From Daucus carota subsp. sativus (lineage: Eukaryota > Streptophyta > Magnoliopsida > Apiales > Apiaceae): a DNA stretch of 64,000 nt. The notes under the pieces were generated by a model that worked only from the letters and a program-made list of their open reading frames with translations, had not been told where the DNA came from and searched no databases. The stretch covers positions 49,193,364 through 49,257,363 of the forward strand of contig NC_030382.2 of assembly GCF_001625215.2 (NCBI RefSeq), read 5' to 3'. This document shows, one piece after another, positions 47,901-60,466 of this stretch (position 1 is the first letter of the stretch; every line of letters begins with the position of its first letter). A program made the position numbers and the translations under genes.

Positions 47901-50900
47901 TAACGTATGCAACTGTTTATTGAACGTACTGGCTTTCTTATTGGCTCCATAAATACAGATGGCTTATTTCAGAACTATGTTTGGCTGCTTGTGTACTTCT
48001 ATTATGTAGACATTTCAAATTATGAACCATGAATGAGACGCCAATTAGTTGATTATAGATTACTAGTTGGTTTCGGTTAAACTACCTCTTTGGAAAGCAA
48101 CTATATTTCTAATTTTCTTTAGTCCGTTGCGTTTCCCAGAATTGTTTCATCTACATCTTTTTTTTCGGTTATGCTCCTAGCCTCCTACCCTGTTGCAAAG
48201 CTTTATAAGCAGTTTTCATTTCAATACTTATATAGTATGTAAAATAATTTGATTTGTGTTTATGGTATTGTTGTATGCTCATGCCTACTAGTAAGATTGT
48301 TAAATATTCATGAACTGAGATTTGATAGCTGGAATAACCAGCAACAAGCCAGTGTGAAGATTATTTTTTTAATTGTCTTCCATATAACCTGAAGTGTGAC
48401 ACTGTAGCGGCTCCTATTGGGAGGAAAATAACCCAAACTCCTCCCAAACAAATTGTTGCAGAACTGCATATTATATAAGTCTTCAGGTTTCTTCTAACGG
48501 GTTCATTATTATCTGAAAATACAACTCAGGTGTATCTTTGTATTGCTTTGCGATAGCATTTTTATGAATCATACTTGTTTCTTATTCTATCATGTTTCGC
48601 TGACTTTTTATCCATGCTATTCCTCTGCTCTGTAATTTTATTGATCTATTCATTTTAACTTGGAAAGATCAGTCCATGTAATTTAATTTACTATAGAGCA
48701 TTCTAAGCAGAGTTAGTAGATTTGAATATTTTCTGTTTGTCATTCCTTATTAGAGCTGTGGACTTGTACAACTAGAGAGTAATATAGTACAATTCATAGT
48801 TTAGGATAGAGCTGAAAAAAAAGACCGGTCCTAAAAAGCTTATCTGGATAAGCCCGATAAAAAGCCCGGATAAAACCTGGATATGAAAAGCCCGGACCGG
48901 TCCAGGTCTGGCCTGCAAGTCCTTACAAGACCTTAATTTTAAAGAAAAAATCGGCACAGCCCGGCCCGATTATAGCCCAGATAAAAGCCTGGCAAGTAAA
49001 AGCCCGTTTAACGACAAAAGTCTAGTAAAAGCCCGGATATTTCTGAAAAAACCCCTTTTTCATGTGTTGCAGACGACATAGTATCTTGGCTGAAATGGGG
49101 CTATTATATTTCTATATAGATGTATGGGCAGAATGCCATAGCTGTCAATGATTGACACTAGTCACTATATAAGGATCATTACGGAAACTTAATAAGCAGC
49201 CCAATACAGACACATCACACAAGGATATATCAACCAACGAAAGGTTTTCTGGCAAGCAGAGGGATATTTCTAGATGGATATATGTAGCGGATAAAAGCCC
49301 GGTTAGCCTGGGCTGGTCCACCAGGCTAATGGTAGTCCTTCATTTTTCAGAAATTATCAGGCCCGACCCGGCCCGGTAACAAGAAAAGCCTAGTCCAGGT
49401 TTATTTAAAAAAGCCCGGGCTTTTTAAGGACCGGTCCTGGGCCTAGCAGGCCGGTCCTTTTGTTCAGCTCTAGTTTAGGATGGATTACAAGGGTCGAGAA
49501 CATAAGCACAGGATGATATTTGATTGTTTGTACTTCGCTGCAATGAGAAAGCCGCAAAAATCAGTACAAGGTAATTGTACATGTCACATGCATACCTGTC
49601 GGTCCATAATTGTTAGCAAATTAGTATATATTAGTTGTTTGTAATTTGTATAAAGGACTCAAATATCGATTGAATTCACACACAAATTTATGAAACCCGG
49701 ACACCGAATAGTGCCTTTACACTTCTGACTTCTGAGCGATGGAGCTCTCATAGCATTTATAACATTTCAAGCCCACAACTGAATACATTACCGGACACAA
49801 GTCCCAAAGTACTAGCAAATTGGTGTACTTAGAAATTTATGATGCTCAAGCGTGCATGCAAAGAATGTGCCACAACAGCTTTTTGGAACTAATTAGCATT
49901 TTCTCATAATTTTTTGAGTGATGCTAGTACACTATATAATCATGAATTATCCGTATCTGTTCCTAAGAAATCTTCCTAGCCGACGGCTTTACACCCTCCA
50001 AATGCAAACAACAAATTGGTCAAATACACTGCTTGTCATCAGAGCGTCTTATCTTAAATCTTGTGTACATAAAAGGAGATTAGTGCTTTAGTGGTGGATT
50101 AAGCCATGATCGATACAGAAATGGTAGGTACTATGAACGTTCCCAATGTCAAGTTGAAAGCTTTTTAAATTTTATTACGAAATGTGCAATTGTTGGCTTG
50201 TGTAAAACTATCTCCTAATTTCATCTAGTGGAAGATGCACATGTTTGTGTCACATACCATATTTGGTAGTTCCACTGTGTAAGAACCTTTCAGGTCACTT
50301 TTACAGTACAACATCATTGAACTTTTGAATCACCCGGTCTTGCGTTTATTCTCACATTACACATTAAATTGATCTAAAACTGTTGGCATTAGGTCAAAGT
50401 GCTTGATTCGGTGTTCTCTTGAGCACCGTTTTACTTTGGAAATTTAATGCAGAAGGATGAGAAGCATGAAGAAGCAGGAGTAGTTGCGATTTTGCACCAT
50501 AGCCAGTGGATGCACTGTTTCTGAATGCGCTTTAATGGACGTTTCTCATTGCTGGAACAGAGGAAACCTCATTGATTGTGTGCAATTTTAGGAGGCATTA
50601 AAAATGCAGATACCATGTAATGCATGTATGGGTGTTTGACCTATACAAGGTGATAAGTGCAGCTTGCTTACATCACACTAGTGCAATTCCACTTGTTCCG
50701 TTGGAAATCAAAGTCGATAAGCTTTGTGCATTCCCCGGAACAGGGTTCTAGGCATGGGGTGCAATAGTCATCCGGAATTTTCATGTCCTTGTGCTCCATT
50801 TTCTGGATACAACTAAATTTTCTCTTTTCAGTCGCGTAAAAATTTCAAGGACTCTGTCCCGAACAATGAAGGCTCGTTAGATAGGCGTTGGTCTAATTCA

Positions 50901-51472
50901 GTGCATACCTGAGCTCTGATAACATGTTAAGTGACCAATTCTCCCACAATCTCAAGATGTTAGGAGAAGGGCTTATTAGTATCATATAAAATTCTAACAA
51001 TACGGTTATTTGAAAGGCGAGGTATTGGTTATGGATATTTTGGCTGTTGTGATCATAAGATGGTAAGAGGAAGTATGATATCAAGAGAGAAAGCTCTGTT
51101 AAGCTATGTTGATTAGTAGTATGAGTTCCCCTTTTTGAGTAAAGCAAGTGACAGCAACAAGCCCTCAAATGCGTTCAGAACTACATATTATTTTAATAAT
51201 AAGATGAATTTTCAAGAATATTTTTGTATAATTTCAAGTTGCACCCGCATAAGACGAAGTAAAACAGTACGTGAGGGAAGAGAGAGGGAGAGTTTGTTGA
51301 ATGTCAAAGCATGATGTTTGTAGTTGCAATAACATGTTGCCACGTGCCGCACTATCCAATACCAGCAAAGTGGACTAATTGCCCTTGTTTACTTGTATAA
51401 ATACAACAAGACATGAGATGGTCTGTCATACAATATCACTTGCATTTCTTCTGTTCTCAAAGATCAACCAAG
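47901..51472. other. Intergenic, PHF5A to PSY gene
   Basis: No protein gene is supported. A 666-bp hAT-type element sits at 48807-49472. The remainder, including 49500-51400, shows no clear feature. The last few hundred bases are the PSY promoter. Confidence 0.4.
48807..49472. mobile_element. Non-autonomous hAT element, 666 bp
   Basis: The terminal inverted repeats start TAGAGCTGAA on the left and end CAGCTCTA on the right, extending to a shared AAGGACCGG-like block. A perfect 8-bp target duplication GTTTAGGA flanks it (48799-48806 and 49473-49480), the hAT hallmark. AAGCCCGG-type motifs recur many times near both ends, like the subterminal transposase-binding repeats of hAT elements. No transposase is encoded. 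Confidence 0.88.
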
Positions 51473-52510
51473 ATGGCGATTCGAGCTCAGTTGTTATTTC
51501 TGTGCCTCTTCTTAGTGTTTGCCTCATCATGTTATGCCCGCAACACCATGTTTCTCTCAGGTATGTTCTGCATCCCTCTCTATCGCTTTATTCTCAAAAT
51601 CACTTCTCGAAAGCACACGACACGACACAACAGTAGTACTACTTACTGGTCATGCAAAATCTCTTGTGTGGACGGAGATCTCTGTATGTTGTTTAACTTG
51701 ACATTACTAAACTGCGATAGCCAATTGGGAACTCGGTTGCATTTCAGTGATTTATTATGCGGAGAATATGGTAATATCTTATGATTAACATTGATTAACG
51801 TGTTAAGAGCTACTAGCAGTGCTAGTTTAATAGGCATGTCTGGTTAACAAAGCTTATAGATTAGGAACTGAACATGTACGGGACATTGATTAGTGTGTGA
51901 GTTTAGAGCGTTGTTTGCGTTCAACTCCGTAACGTGATACTTCACGTGCGCCATGCTTAGTGGAAAAACCGTGTCTTTATCGATCTGTCTACAGCACTTA
52001 AAGAAAAGAGAAGAGTGTGATCACGTGAATGGCAGTTGTACCAAGTTAATTAAGAGTACTAATTGAAGAGATTAGGATAAAGCCTCTGTCACATACAAAA
52101 GTTCATCATCTGTAACTTATGAGCCTGCGAGGGTATCATATTCCTTTCCAGATCGCGTTTTTGATAGGAGGAATATTCCTAATCAAGTGCAATCTTGTTA
52201 TGGGTTGAGAGTAGCTCAGTGGTAGAGCTATCTGTTTGTCGTCCCCAAGGTCTTGTTTTCGATAACGAGTATCCTTGGACTTTATCAAAAAAAAAAGTGC
52301 GATCTTGTTTGTGTATCCTTTAATTAGCAAAATTGAAAAATCTGATGGGTATGTTTATGTATAGCAGGGGAGGAAGTGAAAGTAGGAAGGTCTCTGAAGA
52401 TGATTGGTGTTGATGACTACAGTGACGCCACAGCTAACCACGGTCACGATCCCAGAAACAAACCTGGAGGCGGCAATGGCAATGGCCACAGGACCCATGA
52501 CATCCCGTAG
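51473..52510 (+). CDS. PSY3: PSY-type tyrosine-sulfated peptide precursor
   Basis: Two exons (51473-51560 and 52368-52510) give a 76-residue preproprotein. A signal peptide (hydrophobic residues about 6-20, ending SCYA) is followed by a short propeptide and the core VDDYSDATANHGHDP. This matches the PSY family pattern DY-x-D-x-x-AN-x-x-HDP, in which the Tyr after Asp is sulfated by TPST and flanking prolines can be hydroxylated. Secreted PSY peptides promote cell expansion through LRR receptor kinases. Length fits PSY1 (75 residues). The tail after HDP is Gly/Asn-rich (PGGGNGNG). Between PHF5A and NDA it sits where PSY3 lies in Arabidopsis. The intron (51561-52367) contains a SINE. Confidence 0.87.
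52200..52294 (+). mobile_element. tRNA-derived SINE in the PSY intron
   Basis: The body has a tRNA-like A box (TAGCTCAGTGG) and a degraded B box (TTTCGATAAC), and ends in a run of ten A. A 15-bp target duplication (AAGTGCAATCTTGTT, with one mismatch in the right copy) flanks it at 52185-52199 and 52295-52309. It is about 95 bp, a short SINE in the same orientation as the gene. Confidence 0.75.
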
Positions 52511-54538
52511 CCTAATCATTTGTTTCTCTAGCTACATCTATCTATCTAGCTACATATATGACTCCTCGTAGAATTCATTTGTCGAATAAATGTTTCCTTG
52601 AACTAAAAGAGACTATTATTGTACTTTAAGTACTTGTGTAACCAATAAAAATCGTAGTTACTGCAATGTGCGGTAATGATTAAATGTTCACAACCCAGAG
52701 TTTATATTGCAACTTTACTCAACACGTCTTCGTTGAGCGATGATGGTGGAATGTGGATGCATGCATGCAGCTGCTGCCGATCTCTGCACGTTTTGGAACT
52801 TCACTAATTTTTGCTTGACTTTAGTTATTAAATTGAACAAGGCTGAGATTTGTATCAAGTCAATGTAATGTAATCTATAAGTTTTGGTTGTAGTTGTCAA
52901 CGGATAACCCAAGAAAACTCAAATTCAAGTTTATTTATTAATCTTTTTGTACATTACTCAACTCATATATGTTGGTATTATATAGTTACGGACCCAACCC
53001 TAATGAAAATTTTGAAACAACACACAATTAGAAGATATAACGGGTCGTTTGAGTGAATTTAAACTAAGTGTTTTTTTGCTTAAAATAAAGAAGTGAATTA
53101 AAAATTAGAAGCAAGTTAAGACTTATAAGTGATTAAAATATTTGAAAAAAAAATTAAAAGTCATGAAATAAAAGCTAAGAGCAAGTCCAACAGGTTACCT
53201 ATCTCATTATTTATTAATAATATAAAATAATGAATCCTAGTGAGTGTTAGTGATTTAGGTAATCTATTTTTAGTGTCAACTCCAATAACAATCCCTATAT
53301 TTGTTCTCCTAGAATTATTTTAATAATAAATTTGAGAGAGAGAAGGGAAAAGAGAGGGAAAAGACAAAGAGAGAAGGAGAGAGATGATTATTTTATTCAT
53401 AAATATTAAATAGATAATGACTGGGGGTTACTCATAAATAGGTAATATCTGTCTAGAAGATTTGAGGTTGTGCTAGTGATTTAAGTAACTACCAGGAGAG
53501 TGTTGGAGTGCTTTTTTTTAGTACATTACCTAAATGCGAGTTTAGGAGCAAGTTTAGGTAACCATAAAACTGTTTGGCTGAGCTTTCTTTATCGTCAAAA
53601 ATAAAATAAAATAATATGACAAAATCTTACGAGTAGTCGACTCATTCACTCTTTGATAAATAACGGTATAAATTTTGTATGACGTTAAGTAATTAAGAAA
53701 AAGTATTCTTTATCTGTGGTCTTTGGACGAGTTTGGGGCCAACCAATTTTAAAAGACTAACATAAACAGATATGACCTACGAGAAGTCGAGAACAACATA
53801 TTCTTCGATAGATGTTGTGTTCATTAACAATAAAATAGAGTGGGAGAGTAGAATAAAATGTTGATAAGAAAATAATATCATAAATTTATGATTACGTTTA
53901 TGCTTAAAAAAAACACCTTGTAAAAAGACTTTTTCAACATAAGAAGCTGAATTCCTGCTCAAAACTCGATTCATTCAACACCTGGACATAGCAGTAGCCC
54001 AGCCAAGAAAATATAAAATGTCCAGAATGTTGACCACATAGTCAAACTACTATACGATTGCTATTACGTATCATGATAATATCACCATTATTTCGCATTC
54101 GGTATTGTTTTATTCACTTGAATAATCTAATTTCGGTACTTCCCCTCCTCTTCAACAGAAACCCTTTTAACTCAAAATTTAGATTTGTTTTGTAAAAATA
54201 ATGTGCCACATTTTTCATTTTCATACGATATACTAAAATATTATTATGCTCCATGAGTTTTTGAACAATAACATACTTATCGAAGCCGCCATGGCCTACA
54301 CATGCACACACAATAATTCAGTAGGTGTCCCCTGCAGACTCTGATCATCCCCCTTACTCCTTTAGTTCCGGTCAATATTCACACACAACACAATACTTGT
54401 TTCTTACAGAACAAAAACTAAACAAACTCATACTAGTACCATACGTATGATTCGCTTAAACCCTCGTTTCTTGTTATAAACCCTTTTCTGTAGGTTTATT
54501 AATATATACATACACTCCTCCAATTTTCTTGATCCGCC
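52511..54538. other. Intergenic, PSY to NDA
   Basis: PSY 3' flank and NDA promoter. Contains an hAT-like fragment (53040-53178) and a Harbinger-like MITE. No gene is seen. Confidence 0.4.
53179..53583. mobile_element. Harbinger-like MITE inside an hAT-like fragment
   Basis: Begins GAGCAAGTCCAACAGGTTACC after TAA (53176-53178) and matches 28053-28384 through most of its length. The right end is less clear, so the end coordinate is approximate. The flanking sequence at 53040-53178 resembles the hAT-like element at 39277-39515. Confidence 0.6.
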
Positions 54539-57500
54539 ATGTATAGATTCAAGAAGCTCCTTCATGTCCCCACCATCAAACACACACTGGCCCACCATCA
54601 AACACCCGCACTCTCTCTCCTCGCCCGCCACCTCAGCACCGCCGCGCCGCCCGCACTGGGCCCCACGAAGCCGGACCAGAAGCCGAGGATGGTGGTGTTG
54701 GGATCAGGGTGGGGGGCGTGTAGGTTAATGAAAGAGATCGACACTAAACAATACGACATCGTTTGTGTGTCTCCCAGGAATCACATGGTGTTTACTCCTC
54801 TTTTGGCTTCTACTTGTGTGGGCACTCTTGAGTTTCGGTCGGTTGCTGAGCCCATTGGTCGGATCCAACCCGCCATTTCTAGAGAACCCGGCTCGTTCTT
54901 TTTTCTCGCCAATTGTTCTGCTGTTGATACTCAGAAACATGAGGTTTTACTTTATCTTTTTTTGATAATTTTTTGGTCTTTTAATTGCTGTTGATATCGA
55001 TGCATGATCTTTGAGAGTTAATTATCAATTAGGTCAGTTGCTAATATCGAATTTCGAATTAGATAACAAAATTTTGGTCTCATTTGCATCATTTATATCA
55101 AATTAAGTTATATCTTGGTCAATTTGTGTGAAGTTATGTCAAAATAAGCTTTTCTTTTGTTATATTATATGACATGAACTTGACGTGAACTTGTACACAG
55201 GGCAATTTGATGATAAGATAATAAAAAATCAAAAAGAAAAGATTAGAGAAATTTACAAAAATAGAGATTGAATTCAATGAAAAAGGAAGATGAGTACGTG
55301 TTTAGTCAGAAAAACTGATGTAGTCACAAAAATGGGTTATGCTTATTCAGGAAAATTTTAATTGTCAATTTTTTCATTTGAAGAAAATTTTAAAATTAAT
55401 ACAATGTAACTTTATTTAACGAATTGATGCAGAAGAAACGGAAAATTTGTCGATGATCCACTTGATATATTTAAACAAAAAAAGTGATATATTTGATAAT
55501 TAACCCTAATCTTTGATGTGGAGTGCACAACAGTGATGCATACTATTAATATACTCTGTATTTTCGAACTTGTTTGGTTATTTTTTTATGAAATATATGT
55601 TTCTTGGATCAAATATAATGTTAAGGATTTTTTATGCGGTTACTTATTGATAAATGGCTTGTATCTGGGGATGAATAATATAAGAAGGAAAATCGTGGAG
55701 TCGTTATTAGTACTTGTGTATATAATAAAAGATTGTCTCTTGAACTTGCGCAACTTAGTTTTTAGGGAATATATATTAGAATTTTTTATCCTCTTTTTTA
55801 AAATCAGAATATTTTGATACTACAAATCTACAATTACTAAATGATAAGTGGCTATGTTTCTATTAATTAGGTGTATTCTTTGTAGCATAATTGTAAGAAC
55901 ATGAGAACTTTGGGTAATTTTTAATGCGCGTGACAAGATATATTACTCCAACTGTTAGGGGCTGTTTTTTTGTTGGGTTGGAAATTTGGATGTAATGAGG
56001 GTGATGTTATTGTAGGTGCATTGCCGAACTGTGACAGATGGAGTACAGAACCTTGATCCATGGGACTTTAAAGTTTCATATGATAAGTTGGTCATAGCAT
56101 CCGGATCAGAGGCATCTACTTTTGGAATAAAGGGTGTAAAAGAGCATGCAATATTCCTTCGTGAAGTTCATCATGCTCAGGAAATCAGGAGGAAGTTACT
56201 ACTTAACTTGATGTTGTCCGATGTACCTGGTAAGTTGTTGACAACTAAAAAATATTTACGAGTTTAATGTGATGTCCATTTGCAAGTTCATATGCCGATG
56301 TGTATACTGGAGCTGGACTTGGTATTATAGATCCTTCAGAAAAAAATGCAAAAGTTAGCATCAAGATACATCTAGTGTCTCTTGACCCTATATCCAAATC
56401 AATGACATGAATTCTTGCTAACTGTTCCTGACAATAGTAGCATGAATCCCTCAACTTTCATTTACCGATGTGTTATAATGCAGGTGTTAGTGAAGAAGAA
56501 AAGTGTAGGCTTTTACATGTTGTTGTTGTTGGAGGTGGTCCTACTGGAGTTGAGTTTAGTGGTGAACTTAGTGATTTTATCATGAGAGATGTTCGTCAAG
56601 GATATGCTCATGTGAAAGACTATATCCATGTTACACTGATTGAGGTTTGCTGATACTTCTATTTTATCGACATCTTAGTAGTCGTCTTAAATTAACTTAG
56701 TCTGAAAATGCTCTCCATTATCCTCTACTTCTTTGTGAAAATTACTGTTGGCCGATTGCAGTTAGTAATCTGTTCTATATATCTGTGCAAAAAATCTATA
56801 AATCTTAAAAAATTATTCACTTTTCAGGCAAATGAGATACTGTCGTCTTTTGATGATCGTCTTCGGACATACGCAACTAGTCACTTGACCAAGGTGAGTT
56901 AAGCGTCACTCTAAAGAAACCCCAAGGGTCTGTTTGCTAACTTTGGTGTCTAAAGGCTGTTAGAAAATAGACACTTACCGAAGCCATTTAACATGTGTTT
57001 TGTTATTTTGTGTACAAGAGAAAAGTAAAAGCAATGAACTATATACTGTTAAATTGTTTTGCATGCGGAGTTTGACAGTGAATCTTAGAGGCTGATATAC
57101 TTATTTCAACTTATAGAGCCCGCAATGATCTTTTAGTTCCTCTGCAAATGAAGAAAATGCAACTATCACATTGTTGTGCATATTATGGCTAGTATTAGTT
57201 ACTAACCGTTTTCAGATAAAACAACTCTTAAGTTTAGCTTCCTTTTGATGCATTCCTTAACATTTTGCTCTTCTTAAATTTTCAATTTATATGTTTTTGC
57301 ATCTTAGTAATGTAGGGGTTGCATCATTTGCGCCTTAATATATTTTATATTTTGCTTTTTAAATAAGTTCATTTGTTCCAGGCTGGAGTTCGTCTTGTTC
57401 GTGGAATTGTGAAAGAGGTTCATCCTCAGAAAATAGTGCTTACTGACGGAACTGATGTTCCTTATGGTCTGTTAGTATGGTCTACTGGTGTTGGTCCTTC

Positions 57501-58959
57501 GCCATTCGTGCAAGCACTTGATCTTCCAAAGGCTCCTGGTGGGAGGCAAGTTTTTAATTTTGTATCAAATGTATGCTTGGTGCAAGTTTGAGTGTGAACA
57601 CAATTTTAAAAATGCACGTTCAGCAATAAGGCTTTCTAATTTGCTTATTGCTGTATCAAGATGTAGTATCTTCTTTTGGCATTAAATTGGTTAATTAAAT
57701 TCTGTAGCCCGGTTTCTGCCTTTTAGGTTTCCATAAACATTAATGTCCGAGATTTTCAAAATTATGCGGGGGTTGATAAATGTAATTTACCCTTCTTTAC
57801 TCACTCTTGACAAGAAGTGCACAGATTTCTGGAGAATGTATTCAGCCTGGTCCCCTATCTATGTTTTTGCATTTGTGTTTGCTAAAAAAGAATGTTATCA
57901 TAGTGCACAGTCGGTGGTAAAGGTGCTCTTACATATAGCAACTTTAAAAAAAAGGGAACTTATCATAGTGTATTATTCTTTAGAATTGGAGTTGATGAAT
58001 GGCTGCGCGTGCCCTCCGTGCCAGATGTGTTCTCAGTTGGCGATTGCTGCGGGTATCTTGAAAGTACAGGAAAGCATGTTCTTCCATCTTTGGCTCAGGC
58101 AAGTTCATAGAACTGTTTGATTGGAGTAATGGAGATCGATATATGTGTGCCATTTAAGGGTTGTCTGATTTGTGGTTTTCTTGAAGGAAAAATATTCTAT
58201 TATTCAGCCTATTGAACCAGAAGTCTAAAACCTTATGGCACCCCTCTGAATATGTTTGCATATTTGCCTTTATAGTATATAAATGTAAACATACGTGTGT
58301 TTTCATGTTAAATCGAATAATCAATATTTGTCTGCAGTATATTGAAGTTCAATTCATATGCAAGAGACAGTTTAGTTTATTAATCACCTTACTGGATATT
58401 CTTGTAAAGTTCAATAGTTGGCTGGTTGGTCAATCTGCCAGAACTCTACTGTGGTTGCTATTTAATGTGCTTTTAGTAACCTTTATTCTATTGGCTAATT
58501 AGTTAGCAGTTGTTTCTTTGCAATCTGACATGTGTGAGCTGATTTGAAAAGGTCGCTGAACGACAAGGGAAATATATGGCCCATTTGCTGAACGTTATTG
58601 GCAAAGCTGGAGGAGGTCGTGCAAATGCTGCACAGCAGATTGAACTAGGGGAGCCTTTTGTGTATAAACATTTGGGAAGCATGGCAACAGTTGGCAGCTA
58701 TAAAGCTCTTGTTGACCTTAGGCAGAGCAAGGTAATGGATACCTTGTAAATTAATCTGTTCTTTTCTGCTACTAACTTTGTGTGGATCCCATGTGTATGT
58801 CTATAGGAAGCAAAAGGAGTATCAATGGCAGGGTTTGTTAGCTGGTTTATTTGGCGTTCAGCATATCTCACACGACTTGTAAGCTGGAGGAACAGATTGT
58901 ACGTTGCAGTGAACTGGGGTACAACATTTATCTTTGGACGTGATATTAACCGAATATAG
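54539..58959 (+). CDS. NDA: Internal alternative NAD(P)H-ubiquinone oxidoreductase
   Basis: Eight exons (54539-54943, 56016-56229, 56484-56644, 56828-56893, 57382-57545, 57984-58098, 58552-58731, 58807-58959) give 485 residues. The first 35 residues are basic and Ser/Ala-rich, a mitochondrial presequence. Two Rossmann motifs are visible: GSGWGA (55-60) for FAD and GGGPTGVE for NAD(P)H. The enzyme is a rotenone-insensitive type II dehydrogenase on the matrix side of the inner membrane. It passes electrons to ubiquinone without proton pumping. The introns after exons 5 and 6 both have GC-AG borders (AG|GCAAGT at 57546 and CAG|GCAAGT at 58099). GT sites nearby would break the frame. The C-terminus is DINRI, where Arabidopsis NDA ends in an SRI peroxisomal signal. 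Confidence 0.93.
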
Positions 58960-60466
58960 AGGTATATTCAAATAACCCATCTCCATGCATCTATTTGGCT
59001 TTTTTCTTGTCTCTTCTCTATTTGTCAATCATCCTGGCCAAAGGGAACCATTTCCCTTTTATCCGTGTTCCTTCCATACAGAAGATTATCAAAGCACACC
59101 TTTTAAACCTGGATCATGAATCTTGTAAATTTCATAATCATTTCTTGCTCCAGAACCATAAATTTCTTTTTTCACAATGCTTATCCTATCTGAGCAGTTG
59201 AAGGCTGTGCTGATGTCTGGAATGTTTCATTGTTTTGCTTAAAGTAGATGGAGCTTCATCGGCAAAAACGAAAATAAGATGGGTGACAAACAGCACATGC
59301 TAAGATGGAAATAAAACAAGAAGCGGATGTTGCTGTAAACATGTTGTCTTTCAACTATCTTCAATGCTGCTTTAGCTCATTTTTCATTCTGAATTAGGCT
59401 TCCTACGCTTTTAATTGTGTTATAACAGAGGTTTTGGTAAATAGTGATTTTTTGGTTGTAAGCGGAAAGATTGTAACTGTTGAGTTTTTAATATTATATC
59501 ACGAGAAATAAAAGTTCAAGTTCAACTTGTAGCATAGAAATACGTGATTATTATTTTCTGCTGTGCTTGTTTGGGCTAAGCGTAAACTAGATTTTCTTTG
59601 TGATGAGGAGCACCAACATCCCCCGTCTTCTGGAGGAGGTTGGACATCAAAAGAGTGGAAGTTATGATTCCATCCACTGTCGCCCCTGTGACACTATAGA
59701 CTTATATCGACTGTACTCGTAAACATGCCCTGATTTTTTACAATTTTGTGTATTGCTCGTTGATAATTTTAAGTGATTCAATTTAATATATATCCCTTCA
59801 CTATAATTGTCTTGTTTTACCTTTTAATAATCAAATTAACCAATTTTAGTTGTAAATAAAAATTATTCTTTATAACTTTTAAAAACTAAAATACATATTT
59901 TAGAGTAAATCAAAAATACTTTTTAATGATAAAATTTCAAAATATTACACACACACACATATATATATATATATATGCGCGCGCGTAGAAATATATAAGT
60001 ATTGGTCAAAATTTGGTCAATTTATTAAATGACATCAAAACCAGGTTATTTTGTGGAGGGAATAGATGATATATTAAAATAAATTTAATAATCCGGAAAA
60101 GCATTCCAATTCGGTCAATACAGTAACTGAAATCCTGTAGTTAAGCAATTGAGTCGGTAAAAACAAGAATAAGAATTGAACAATTAATTAAATTAAATAA
60201 TTAAATAAATAATCAAACATCTAACCACAAATCATGAAATAACGAACAAATTTTGTCCTAAAATATTTTTCTCAAATTAGACCAAATAAGCCAGGCACAG
60301 AAGGAGTCGCCATGATTGACTTGCCTAGTAGCCTTTACTTATTTTATTATTCATCGTTAATATCTAAAAATGTTGTAATACATTAATTTCAAGCACATCT
60401 TTTTTGACTATCTTTTTGTTATTTTGTTGTTTTTTAAACCAGCGATTCTTGAATGTCCAAGCGCTA
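58960..60466. other. NDA 3' flank and FAD3 promoter region
   Basis: No gene is seen. It contains an alternating purine-pyrimidine tract made of AC, AT and GC repeats at about 59946-59987. A possible leader intron acceptor (TTTTTTAAACCAG) lies at about 60431-60441, just upstream of the FAD3 start. Confidence 0.4.

Noticed and set aside
52203-52290. tRNA gene
   Set aside because: A- and B-box-like sequences are present, but no cloverleaf with a plausible anticodon arm forms. The A tail and target duplication show a SINE.
57546-57590. Exon 5 of NDA continuing into VFNFVSN
   Set aside because: This runs beyond the AG|GCAAGT donor and departs from the family sequence, which resumes only at 57984.
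60404-60466. Upstream FAD3 start at a non-conserved MTIFLLF
   Set aside because: The added segment is unlike any FAD3 N-terminus and includes a likely leader-intron acceptor.
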